From: CALVGQ01 sp964370435
GTDB lineage: Bacteria; Bacillota_I; Bacilli_A; Erysipelotrichales; Erysipelotrichaceae
Direction of reading: 5' to 3'
NCBI GenBank assembly: GCA_964370435.1
Contig: CAYJJG010000014.1
Location: 1-37,081, forward strand
Length of the DNA: 37,081 nucleotides
Shown: positions 1 to 7,624 of the stretch, piece after piece
How the letters are laid out: every line of letters starts with the position of its first letter
Position numbering within the stretch: position 1 is the first letter of the stretch
Position numbers and translations under genes: made by a program
Notes under the pieces: model-generated
What the model saw: only the letters and a program-made list of their open reading frames with translations
What the model was told of the DNA's origin: nothing
Database searches by the model: none

Positions 1-330
1 CTTTCCACAGCTGGTTTTGGAGTTTCTTTAGATGATTTTGGAAAAGGATATTCTAATTTAACTTCTTTAATGCAATCTAATTTTGATGAAATAAAATTAG
101 ATATGGATTTAATTAGAGAACTAAGTACTGATGCTAAGTCGGTTACACTAACCAAAACAGCACTTTCTCTTTGTGATGAAATAGAAAATTTGATTTCTAT
201 TGCTGAAGGTGTTGAAACTATGGAACAATATAAACTATTAAAAGAAATGAATTGCCACAAAGGTCAAGGATATCTCTTTGATAAACCGCTGCCAATAGAT
301 ATTTTTACTAAGAAATATATTAAGATTTAA
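1..330 (+). CDS. EAL-domain c-di-GMP phosphodiesterase, C-terminal part
   Basis: The reading frame is open from base 1, so the gene is cut by the window edge and only the last 109 residues are seen. They form the C-terminal half of an EAL domain: SLDDFGKGYSNL (the DDFG loop), EIKLD (the lysine strand), AEGVET (catalytic-loop glutamate) and KGQGYLFDKPLP (the QGY-F-KP signature near the end). EAL domains hydrolyse cyclic di-GMP to pGpG. The visible metal and base positions are all present, so the domain is probably active, but any N-terminal GGDEF or sensor part lies outside the window. The stop is followed 32 nt later by the start of another GGDEF-EAL gene on the same strand with no terminator between, so the two are probably co-transcribed. 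Confidence 0.88.
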   Translation, partial: LSTAGFGVSLDDFGKGYSNLTSLMQSNFDEIKLDMDLIRELSTDAKSVTLTKTALSLCDEIENLISIAEGVETMEQYKLLKEMNCHKGQGYLFDKPLPIDIFTKKYIKI

Positions 331-362
331 CAAAACAAATGATTTATTAAGGGTGGAGTAAA

Positions 363-3294
363 ATGAAAAAAATTGATTTCAATTCTATTGTCGTAAAATT
401 AACTATCATTGTTTTGGGGGTAGTTATTTCGACTACAGCTATAGTTACTTGCAGTGTCTTAATGAGTGGTGTGCTAGAAAGCTTAGAGGCAACTTCTTAT
501 TTATCCTTTGCGGATAGCTCTAAAACGCATAAAGCATTTATTGAAAAGCGAATGACTGACGACATCAACAATATTTTTACGTATGCTTCAGATATTGTTA
601 ATGTTTATGAAGAAGAAGGAATGGATTTCAATTCAGGATTAAGTGATGAAGATATTGATGTTTTATTAGCAAGGTCAGCAGTTTATTTAGATGACATGTT
701 AAATGCGTCTTATACAACTGGCGCTTTTGTTGTGCTCAATACTAATGAAGGTGTTGGAGAATATGACATATTATATCTTTATGATCATGATCCTGTAAAG
801 GTGAGTAGAAATAGCGATGATATTTCAATTTTTAGATCAAGTGATGAAGTCGCTGAATTATTAAAATATGCCTATCAAAAGCATTCTAATTGGGAGAATT
901 CCTTTATTTTGAATGAGGACAATATTGATGTTTTAACTACTCCATTAAGATATAGTAGATTTAATCAAGAAAACTTTGATTTGCATGCCTTAGGTTATTG
1001 GCAAGTAAGCGACAGTATAACTCATGATAGTACATCTACATTAACTTATTCACTGCCTCTAATTACTGATGCTGGTGAACCATTAGGTGTGTTTGGGATA
1101 AGTATTACTGAAGAATATTTTTATCAGATTTTTCCTTCAGATATCATTGATGATAATGCAATGGGTTATGCCTTAGTATTAAATTCACAAGGATCTAATG
1201 AAATTGTACCTTTGTTGATACACGGTGAAGAAGCAGAAGCGATACTTGAAGTAAATGAAACTATATATCTAGGGGAAAAACTAGAAAAATACGATATGTA
1301 TTTAATTGATGATTTAAATGAAAACTCTGAATTAGTAATCGACTTTAAAATATTAGAATTATATGACAGTAATGCTTTTGAAGAAGAGAGATGGGCATTT
1401 ATTAGTTTAGCTGATAAAGCTATATTGGATAAACAACACAATAACTTTATACAAGTGTTAGCTGCATCTATACTTATAGTGCTTTTAATTAGTATTTTAA
1501 CAGTTTATTATGCTGCTAAAAATTTTAGTGCACCTGTTGTTACTCTTGCTAAAAAAGTAGAAAGTAATGATATTAAAGTTATCCATAGTCTAAGCCAAAC
1601 TGAAACAGGCTTTAGTGAAACGGATTCTTTAGCAAGTGCCATTGAGAGATTTAGTAGAAAAGAACATGAAGCAAGTTTTAAAACAGATAAGATTTTAGAA
1701 GTGGTAAAACTCCCTTTAGCAACATTTGAGTATGATAAAGATGCTGAAGAAGTAGAAGTTTCAAATAAATTGATAAATATTTTAGCAATCGATAGTAATT
1801 TAATTCAAAATGAAAAACTGTCGCGTATTAATTTTGAAGCAATTATCAATAATATAAAATCTAGGAAAGAAGAAGATAGCGATAGTGTGTATCGTGTAAA
1901 TGATGTAGATGAGCAGTGGGTAGAAATTATTTCCACCGAAAATGATGGTAAAATTATTGGTATTTGTCTAGATGTCAGTGAAACTGTTATAGAAAAAAGG
2001 ATGATTACTTTTGAGCGTGATCATGATGAATTAACTCATCTTTTGAATAGGGATGCATTTAAACATAAAGTAACTTCTTTAATTGATGCAGGTGTAAGTG
2101 GTGTTGCTGCATTTATAACTTTTGATTTAGATAATTTAAAATATATTAATGATACTTATGGGCATGATTATGGTGATCAATATATTCAAAATGTAGCTAA
2201 AATTATGAATCAAACTTTGGCTTATAATAGTGTACTAGCGCGTCTTTCAGGTGATGAATTTTATGTTTTCTTACATTCTTATGCTACTAAAGAAGCTTTA
2301 TTAAATGAACTAGATAAAGTTTACGAGTGCCTTGATCAAGAAAATATGGTACTTCCTGATAATAAAGAATATAAATATCGTATGTCAGGTGGCTTAGCTT
2401 GGTATGGTAGTGATTCTAATGATTTATATGATTTAATTCACTATGCGGATTTTGCAGTTTATCAAGGAAAACAAGTAATTAAGGGTACAGTCACACAGTT
2501 TAACTATGAATTATATATCCATGAATCCTATATGATCCATGGAACAGAGGAATTAAATAGAGTTTTGGATTTAGAGTTAGTGGACTTTGCCTTTCAACCA
2601 ATAGTTAATGCCAAAAATGGACAATGTTTTGGATATGAAGCACTAATGAGGCCACAAAGCAAATTACTAAACAATCCGATTAAGGTAATAAAATTAGCTA
2701 CTGTACAGGCTAGNNNNNNNNNNATTAACATTTCTTAAAAATTTTGCTTATTATAAAGAACATGAACAAGAATTTAAAGGTGCTAAACTATTTATAAATT
2801 CTATACCTAATGAATTTTTATCACAAGAAGACTTTAAGGAAATTTATGAAAATTATACTTCCATATTGAGTAATATTGTAGTTGAAATCACTGAAATAGA
2901 ACAGGCTAATAATGATATCTTACAGAGGAAAAAAGAAGTAGCAACTGAGTGGGGAGCGCAATTTGCTTTAGATGATTATGGTTCGGGTTACAATAGTGAT
3001 GTTTCTTTATTGAGTTTAAAACCTAGTATTATTAAAATAGATCGAGGATTAATTACCAATATTGAACATGATACTAATCGTCAGTCGATGATAACTAAGT
3101 TAATGCAGTATGCTCGTGAACAAAATATTGCTGTATTAGCTGAGGGTGTAGAGACATATGACCAAATGAGATATTTGATTCATGTAGGAATTGATTATCT
3201 TCAAGGTTATTATATTGCTAAACCACAGTTTTCATTAAAATACGATAGTGAGAAAATTGAACAAGAAGTTCTTGAAATAAATAAGGAACTATAA
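363..3294 (+). CDS. Membrane-anchored GGDEF-EAL cyclic-di-GMP enzyme (interrupted by assembly gap)
   Basis: One gene split by the 10-N gap at 2714-2723. The frame upstream of the gap (starting at 363) and the frame downstream (from 2725, to the stop at 3294) encode the two halves of one EAL domain. Order: N-terminal membrane helix about residues 10-34; a long extracytoplasmic region to about 360, the size of a Cache-type sensor; second helix about 362-385; a linker with a weak PAS-like segment; GGDEF domain with FDLDNLKYINDTYGHDYGD and the active-site motif as SGDEF (residues 629-633); EAL domain with YEALMRP (Glu759). After the gap come VVEITE, LDDYGSGYNSD, IIKIDRGLI, AEGVET and LQGYYIAKP. 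SGDEF is an accepted variant, and both activities look intact. It probably senses an external signal and adjusts c-di-GMP. The start is ATG 363 with GGTGGAG 5 nt upstream. Confidence 0.87.
2714..2723. other. Assembly gap (10 N placeholder)
   Basis: Ten N inside the EAL domain. The frame enters the gap at codon 2712-2714 and leaves it in the frame starting at 2725, so the real missing length must be a multiple of 3 for the gene to be intact. The fixed size of 10, seen again at 36520, marks it as a placeholder rather than a measured gap. Confidence 0.97.
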
Positions 3295-3330
3295 AAGAGT
3301 GCATTTCATCATTTGCACTCTTTCTTTTTA
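3294..3330 (+). terminator. Rho-independent terminator after the GGDEF-EAL gene
   Basis: A perfect 10-bp stem, AAAGAGTGCA (3294-3303) with TGCACTCTTT (3314-3323), has a 10-nt loop and is followed by CTTTTT. The stem begins at the last base of the stop codon. It also lies between two convergent genes. Confidence 0.88.
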
Positions 3331-3348
3331 AATCATGGTGTATCTAAT

Positions 3349-3891
3349 TTAATTATATTTTAATGTAAAATGATAAAGTAGACTGCTACAAAGCAGGAGA
3401 TTTAAAGTATAGATGATTTCAAATATTGTTGTAATGCTTAAGAAGAATAAAAAAGTAATGATACTTATACCGATTAAAAAAACATAACATTTAAAAATAA
3501 CTTTAAAATAATGAGGTTTAATAAAATAAAATTTGAATAATAAATATAAAAAATAGCTACTTATAAGAAAAAAGAAACAATATGCAGCAATAAGATGTAA
3601 TGAACTTAATAAGGGCGAATAAACTAAATTATAAGGTAAGATTAAAGTCAGAATGCAACAAGACAGTATTAATGTATTTATGGTGATATGATGAAATTTT
3701 GTAAGATAACTTATAGATAAAGGATATAAAACAATTAAAATATAACCACAGCTTCCTAAAGACCAACAGCTTACTAAAAGCGGATATTCCTGCATTAAAC
3801 CTGTCATATTACTTGTTAGTGGTAAATTTAATATTAGAAAAATGTGTAGCATTATTAGTGCGCTAAAATATATTTTATAAAAAATTTTCAT
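3349..3891 (-). CDS. Unknown multi-pass membrane protein
   Basis: A 180-residue protein I do not recognise. It is extremely hydrophobic, with about six predicted membrane helices (roughly residues 4-23, 38-60, 71-89, 95-117, 132-153 and 155-175), short loops, and several cysteines inside helices. There is no catalytic motif, no signal peptide distinct from helix 1 and no soluble domain. The start at 3891 is supported by AAGGAG 7 nt upstream on the minus strand and by an extended -10 promoter (3917-3925). It stands alone, divergent from pheA and convergent with the GGDEF-EAL gene, so context gives no functional clue. Codon use matches its neighbours. It is probably a real gene because the start signals are good and the frame is long, but its function is unknown. 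Confidence 0.7.
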   Translation of the reverse strand: MKIFYKIYFSALIMLHIFLILNLPLTSNMTGLMQEYPLLVSCWSLGSCGYILIVLYPLSISYLTKFHHITINTLILSCCILTLILPYNLVYSPLLSSLHLIAAYCFFFLISSYFLYLLFKFYFIKPHYFKVIFKCYVFLIGISIITFLFFLSITTIFEIIYTLNLLLCSSLLYHFTLKYN

Positions 3892-3908
3892 TTGAAACTC
3901 CTTTGTGC

Positions 3909-3937
3909 TTGTACCTATTATAACAAATAGCTATAAT
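3909..3937 (+). promoter_or_regulatory. Sigma-A type promoter of the pheA operon
   Basis: TTGTAC (3909-3914), a 17-nt spacer and a consensus TATAAT (3932-3937), 24 nt before the pheA start codon, with GGAGTG at 3951-3956 as ribosome binding site. It overlaps the divergent promoter on the minus strand. Confidence 0.75.
3917..3925 (-). promoter_or_regulatory. Extended -10 promoter of the membrane protein gene
   Basis: On the minus strand, TGTTATAAT gives an extended -10 (TGn followed by TATAAT). There is no good -35 at 17 nt. The predicted start of transcription falls near 3910, leaving a leader that contains the AAGGAG ribosome binding site. It overlaps the spacer of the divergent pheA promoter. 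Confidence 0.55.
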
Positions 3938-3961
3938 ATATAAATACAATGGAGTGATTTA

Positions 3962-4792
3962 ATGATTAAAGTAGGTTTTCTAGGTGCATATGGTACCTTT
4001 AGTGAAATTGCAGTACAACAATATTTTAAGAATCAAATATATGAATCATGTAATTTCAAAGATTTTTATTCGATTATTAAGGCAGTAGAAGATGGAAGTT
4101 TAGATTATGCGATGCTCCCGGTAGAAAACTCTACTACGGGAATGATCCATCGTACATATGATTTATTAAAAGATAGTGCTATTTTTATTAGTGGTGAACA
4201 TCATGTTCGTATCGATGAGCATCTTATTACTTTAGAAAATGCAAAAATTGAAACTATTAAAGAAGTATATACTCATCCAGAAGTAATAGGGCAATGTCAG
4301 CAGTTTTTTATGAAGCATCCTCATATAAAGGCAATAAGCATGAGTGATACATCTACAAGTGTGAAGTATGTTAAGGAGTGTAATGATCCTTCAAAAGCAG
4401 CACTTGCGAGTTATTTAGCTGCTGAACACTATCAGTTATCAATTTTAATGAACCAAGTTCAAGATCATCAAGATAATTTTACTCGCTTTTTCTGTATTAC
4501 TAAAAATGAAAGTATACAAAAAAATGCTAATAAAATAAGTATGTTTCTTGTAGTTAATCATGAGGCAGGAGCTTTATTTAAGGTCCTTGAAGTTTTTTGC
4601 AAAAAGGGTATAAATATGTTAAAATTAGAGTCAAGACCAATAAAGAATAAAATATTTGAATATTGTTTCTATATTGATTTTGAAGGCAGTTTATTAGATG
4701 ATGCAATGATACAAGCTATAAAAGAAGTTCAAGATCATTGTATACATCATAAAGTACTGGGATGTTATAAAAAAGGAGAAATAGACCTGTGA
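3962..4792 (+). CDS. pheA: Prephenate dehydratase
   Basis: Converts prephenate to phenylpyruvate, the committed step of phenylalanine synthesis, in the cytosol. The catalytic domain (about residues 1-180) starts with VGFLGAYGTFSE and has LPVENSTTGMI at 52-62 and the active-site TRF at 174-176. A C-terminal ACT domain (about 192-270) has the phenylalanine-binding motifs GALFKVLEVF and ESRP (223-226), so feedback inhibition by phenylalanine is expected. The length of 276 residues fits the monofunctional enzyme, with no chorismate mutase fused. It is the first gene of a three-gene operon behind its own promoter, and its stop overlaps the GTG start of the next gene (GTGA). No other aromatic-pathway gene is in the window, so it is separated from a classical cluster. 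Confidence 0.93.
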   Translation: MIKVGFLGAYGTFSEIAVQQYFKNQIYESCNFKDFYSIIKAVEDGSLDYAMLPVENSTTGMIHRTYDLLKDSAIFISGEHHVRIDEHLITLENAKIETIKEVYTHPEVIGQCQQFFMKHPHIKAISMSDTSTSVKYVKECNDPSKAALASYLAAEHYQLSILMNQVQDHQDNFTRFFCITKNESIQKNANKISMFLVVNHEAGALFKVLEVFCKKGINMLKLESRPIKNKIFEYCFYIDFEGSLLDDAMIQAIKEVQDHCIHHKVLGCYKKGEIDL

Positions 4793-5406
4793 AAAAATGG
4801 ATATGTTTAATTATGTTAATTATATTATTAACGGGATGTACTACACAGAATGAACCTGTAGAAACAGCACAACCTCAAAATACAACATTACCGTGTTCAG
4901 TTGATGATTTATGTGATGATGAAGAGAGTAAAGATAATTCATTTATGGAAGCTTATGATATCGGGAGTCAACATCTCTTTGTTGAATCTAGTTATGAGGA
5001 AGTGCTAAATATTATTGAAAATAAAGGAAGCGGAGTGTTTTACTTTGGTTTTGATACCTGTGCTTGGTGTTTAGAAGCCGTGCCTATCTTAAATGAAGTA
5101 ACACTAGCGCAAGATATAGCGGTTTATGCCATTGATACTCGCTCACAATTTAGTGAAAGTGAAGCTGGAATGGAATATAAAGCAACTATTGTAGATTTTC
5201 TTGAAGAGTATTTAATGAGCAATGAGGAACAAGAAAAACATTTATATGTACCTAATATCTTATTTTTGAAGGATGGAGAAGTTGTAGCTAACCATGTTGG
5301 AACATTAGATGGTCATGATGCAAAAGAAAGAATATTAACACAAGAAGAAATTGTAGAACTTACTGCTATTTATGATGGTTATGTTCAAGATTATTTATCA
5401 AAATAA
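4789..5406 (+). CDS. Thioredoxin-fold lipoprotein
   Basis: A lipoprotein by its short basic N-terminus, hydrophobic stretch and lipobox LTGC with the lipidated cysteine at residue 17. A low-complexity linker follows to about residue 55, then a thioredoxin-like domain containing FGFDTCAWCLEAVP, a CxxC site at Cys91/Cys94. The expected role is a membrane-anchored thiol-disulfide oxidoreductase acting outside the membrane on exported proteins; its substrate is unknown. The usual cis-proline loop is plausibly YVPNILFL (the VPN-I pattern seen in related thioredoxin-fold proteins). Two more cysteines (SVDDLC region, near 36 and 42) lie in the linker. The start is GTG, overlapping the pheA stop by 4 nt, with AAAGGAG about 10 nt upstream, so it is translationally coupled to pheA. 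Confidence 0.82.
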   Translation: MKKWICLIMLIILLTGCTTQNEPVETAQPQNTTLPCSVDDLCDDEESKDNSFMEAYDIGSQHLFVESSYEEVLNIIENKGSGVFYFGFDTCAWCLEAVPILNEVTLAQDIAVYAIDTRSQFSESEAGMEYKATIVDFLEEYLMSNEEQEKHLYVPNILFLKDGEVVANHVGTLDGHDAKERILTQEEIVELTAIYDGYVQDYLSK

Positions 5407-5420
5407 AAAGTGAGGTTGCT

Positions 5421-6002
5421 ATGAAAAAAGGTTTATTAATAGTGTTAAGTGGCCCTAGCGGGGTTGGTAAAGGAACAGTGCTTAGTGGAATGTTGAAAGA
5501 TGAATCACTTAATTTATCTTATTCGATATCAATGACAACTAGAGCAAGACGTCACAATGAAGTACAAGGTTTTAATTATGATTTTGTAACTAAAGAACGC
5601 TTTATAGAGGCTATATCTAATAATGAATTATTAGAATATGCAGAATTTGTAGGGAATTACTATGGTACTCCTATGCAAAGTGTTGAAGCATTACTTAATA
5701 AAGGACGTAATGTAATATTAGAGATTGAAGTACAAGGTGCTATGCAAGTTGCTAAACGTTGTCCAGAGGCTTTAACGATATTTATAACTCCACCAAGTAT
5801 GGAAGAGTTGGAAAGTCGCATTAGAAAAAGAGCTACAGAAGCAGAAGAAATTATTCAACAAAGATTAAGTAAAGCTGTAAGAGAAATGGAAATGATTAGT
5901 CAATATAAATATGTCGTATGTAACGATGATCCTAAGTTAGCTGGCGATATTATTGCCTTAATTATAAAGCGACATATGCAAATAGAAGATACTGAATCTT
6001 AA
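5421..6002 (+). CDS. gmk: Guanylate kinase
   Basis: Phosphorylates GMP to GDP with ATP, essential for nucleotide supply. P-loop GPSGVGKGT at residues 11-19. The GMP-binding region has SMTTRARR-NE-QG-NYDF, then LLEYAEF-GNYYGTP and LEIEVQGA. The lid has RIRKRATEAEE and is followed by QQRLSKA and a CNDD motif. At 193 residues it is the normal length for the family, and every canonical element is present. The start is ATG 5421 with GTGAGG 6-7 nt upstream. It ends the pheA operon and its last codons form the left arm of a terminator. A divergent paralogue lies at 32388-32954; this copy is the better candidate for the housekeeping enzyme. Confidence 0.94.
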   Translation: MKKGLLIVLSGPSGVGKGTVLSGMLKDESLNLSYSISMTTRARRHNEVQGFNYDFVTKERFIEAISNNELLEYAEFVGNYYGTPMQSVEALLNKGRNVILEIEVQGAMQVAKRCPEALTIFITPPSMEELESRIRKRATEAEEIIQQRLSKAVREMEMISQYKYVVCNDDPKLAGDIIALIIKRHMQIEDTES

Positions 6003-6016
6003 GGGGTTCAGTTTTT
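5991..6016 (+). terminator. Terminator overlapping the gmk stop codon
   Basis: ACTGAATC (5991-5998) pairs with GGTTCAGT (6005-6012) with one T-G wobble and a 6-nt loop containing the stop codon, followed by five T. The hairpin is partly inside the coding sequence. Confidence 0.75.
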
Positions 6017-6054
6017 CAATCTTAGGGTAATAGATAAAGTAACTGTCAAATATA

Positions 6055-6063
6055 TGTTATTAT
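6055..6063 (+). promoter_or_regulatory. Possible extended -10 promoter of the rsmE operon
   Basis: TGTTATTAT (TGn plus TATTAT) lies 54 nt before the rsmE start and just after the gmk terminator, where a promoter is expected. No convincing -35 is present at the usual distance. Confidence 0.4.
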
Positions 6064-6116
6064 GGAAATAAGAATAAAAAAATATCAAGATTAAAAATGA
6101 GGGAGGCATGCCATTT

Positions 6117-6836
6117 ATGCAACAATTATTTATTGATCAAGAGGCAAAGTTAAATCAAGAGATAAGTTTAAATGAGGAGCAGCAACATCATTTAAAAAAT
6201 GTCTTAAGAATGAAACAAGAGGATATCATTCGCGTTGTAGATAGTGCTTCAAAGCGTTATTATGCTAAATTGGTTGAACAACGGGGAACATTTGCTATAG
6301 TCTGTTTTGAAGCTATTGAAGCATCTATGGAGCGTAACTACGAAGTCACTTTGTTAGTTGGACTAATTAAAAAAGAAAAGTGGGATTGGGTGTTACAAAA
6401 AAGCACTGAGCTTGGTGTGAGTAAAATTGTACCCTTTGAATCAATGCGAACGGTTGTTAAAAGTAAAGAAGAAAAAGTAAATAAGAAACAAGAACGTTAT
6501 CAAAAAATTGTTTTAGAAGCTGCAAATCAGTGTAAAAGAGACAGGGTTCCTGAAATCACTTTACCGATTAAGTTAAAAGATGCAGCAAAATATAAAAGTG
6601 AGATTAATTTAGTGGCCTATGAGCGTGTAGATAGTACAAGTTTAAATATTAAAGAAGCCATTAAAGAATTTGGTAATGTTACCGTAATCATTGGCCCTGA
6701 AGGTGGATTTGATGAATCAGAGATAGCGATGCTAGTGGATGAAGGTTATCGTTGTGTAAACCTTGGTAAGCGTATTTTACGTGCTGAAACTGCAGTTGTT
6801 TATGCTTTAAGTGCGCTAGATGCTATCATGGAATAG
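6117..6836 (+). CDS. rsmE: 16S rRNA (uracil-1498-N3)-methyltransferase
   Basis: Methylates N3 of U1498 in 16S rRNA using S-adenosylmethionine. A SPOUT-class fold: N-terminal PUA-like part (about 1-70, with HHLKNVLRMK) and a C-terminal knotted methyltransferase domain with LVGLIKKEKWDWVLQK, STELGVSKI, the SAM-loop VIIGPEGGFDESE and LGKRILRAETA. The 239-residue length is normal. I start at ATG 6117 (MQQLFID) rather than ATG 6108: the ribosome binding site GGGAGG (6101-6106) sits 10 nt from 6117 but only 1 nt from 6108. It is the first gene of the block that continues with an unknown gene and mtaB. The common Bacillota order prmA-rsmE-mtaB is partly kept, but no prmA is upstream here. Confidence 0.93.
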   Translation: MQQLFIDQEAKLNQEISLNEEQQHHLKNVLRMKQEDIIRVVDSASKRYYAKLVEQRGTFAIVCFEAIEASMERNYEVTLLVGLIKKEKWDWVLQKSTELGVSKIVPFESMRTVVKSKEEKVNKKQERYQKIVLEAANQCKRDRVPEITLPIKLKDAAKYKSEINLVAYERVDSTSLNIKEAIKEFGNVTVIIGPEGGFDESEIAMLVDEGYRCVNLGKRILRAETAVVYALSALDAIME

Positions 6837-6844
6837 AGGGAAAT

Positions 6845-7624
6845 ATGAAAGAATTAATCAAGATATGTCTAAAAGAAAATAAAAGTGAATTATTGAAAGA
6901 TAAAAATGTAAAAGCACATTTATCTGAAATAACTAAAAATCTACAAAATTTTAAAATAAACTGCAACTGTAAACAGGATATTGATTATTTTAAATTATGT
7001 ATCATATATCAAGGTGTTAAGAATAAGCAAACATTTGAAAATATCTATGAAGATTTAAGTAAAGAGTTAATTGAAATATGGCATACTTTAGAGTTTAATA
7101 AGAAAAATGAATTTTTAATGAATGCTGCTAAAGAGCAATTAGAAAAAATGCCCTATTTTACTTATAATGATGCACAAATATACATACCTTTTTTTGATGA
7201 ATTGTTAAATGCTTTTTATACAAAACAATTGGCTATATTTGAGCTACCACAGTTTTTCAAATTATATAAAGAATTTAAAGAACGCATGATGGATAGTAAA
7301 CAATACCACGAACTTCCATTTAAGCATGGATTTGTAGATGTTCAATTTTTAGCACATTATCCTAATGGATTTGGTTTTTATGTAAAAGAAAATCACAGTA
7401 TTTATGTGTTGGATAATAATCAAGTTGTAACAAGATTACCGCTTTCTTTAAGTACACGTTCAGATTGTATTGATGTGGAGCGTGGTTCAATGCTCGTAGA
7501 AGCAATTTTAAAAGAAGATCAAGTGGCAGTTGTTCAGTGGTGTATTAATAGTGGTCAGATCAATGAACGTGCTAAAAAACAGTGTATTAACTTGCTTAAC
7601 AAATTAAAAGGAATTAAGTCATGA
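6845..7624 (+). CDS. Unknown cytosolic protein between rsmE and mtaB
   Basis: A 259-residue protein I do not recognise. It has no signal peptide, membrane helix or classic nucleotide-binding motif. The first half (about 1-140) is Lys/Glu/Asn-rich and looks helical. The second half (about 150-230) is more mixed, with FVDVQFLAHYPNGFGFYVKE and STRSDCIDVERGSMLVEAIL looking like beta-rich elements, and ends in another helix. Cysteines occur in pairs (IN-C-N-C-KQD). The start is ATG 6845 with GAGGG 4-5 nt before it. It begins 8 nt after rsmE and its stop overlaps the mtaB start as ATGA, so it is tightly coupled to two RNA-modification genes. A role linked to RNA or translation would be guilt by association only. 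Confidence 0.75.
   Translation: MKELIKICLKENKSELLKDKNVKAHLSEITKNLQNFKINCNCKQDIDYFKLCIIYQGVKNKQTFENIYEDLSKELIEIWHTLEFNKKNEFLMNAAKEQLEKMPYFTYNDAQIYIPFFDELLNAFYTKQLAIFELPQFFKLYKEFKERMMDSKQYHELPFKHGFVDVQFLAHYPNGFGFYVKENHSIYVLDNNQVVTRLPLSLSTRSDCIDVERGSMLVEAILKEDQVAVVQWCINSGQINERAKKQCINLLNKLKGIKS

Noticed and set aside
1166..1441. Minus-strand open frame inside the GGDEF-EAL gene
   Set aside because: It is serine-rich shadow coding opposite a real gene, with no start signals. The same applies to the other antisense frames in 8208-8525, 9807-10064, 19910-20230 and 31716-32009.
2714..2866. Apparent frameshift or pseudogene in the GGDEF-EAL gene
   Set aside because: It is caused by the fixed 10-N gap. 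Both sides encode matching halves of a conserved EAL domain.
6108..6116. ATG 6108 as start of rsmE
   Set aside because: Only 1 nt separates it from GGGAGG; ATG 6117 has proper spacing and family-like N-terminus.
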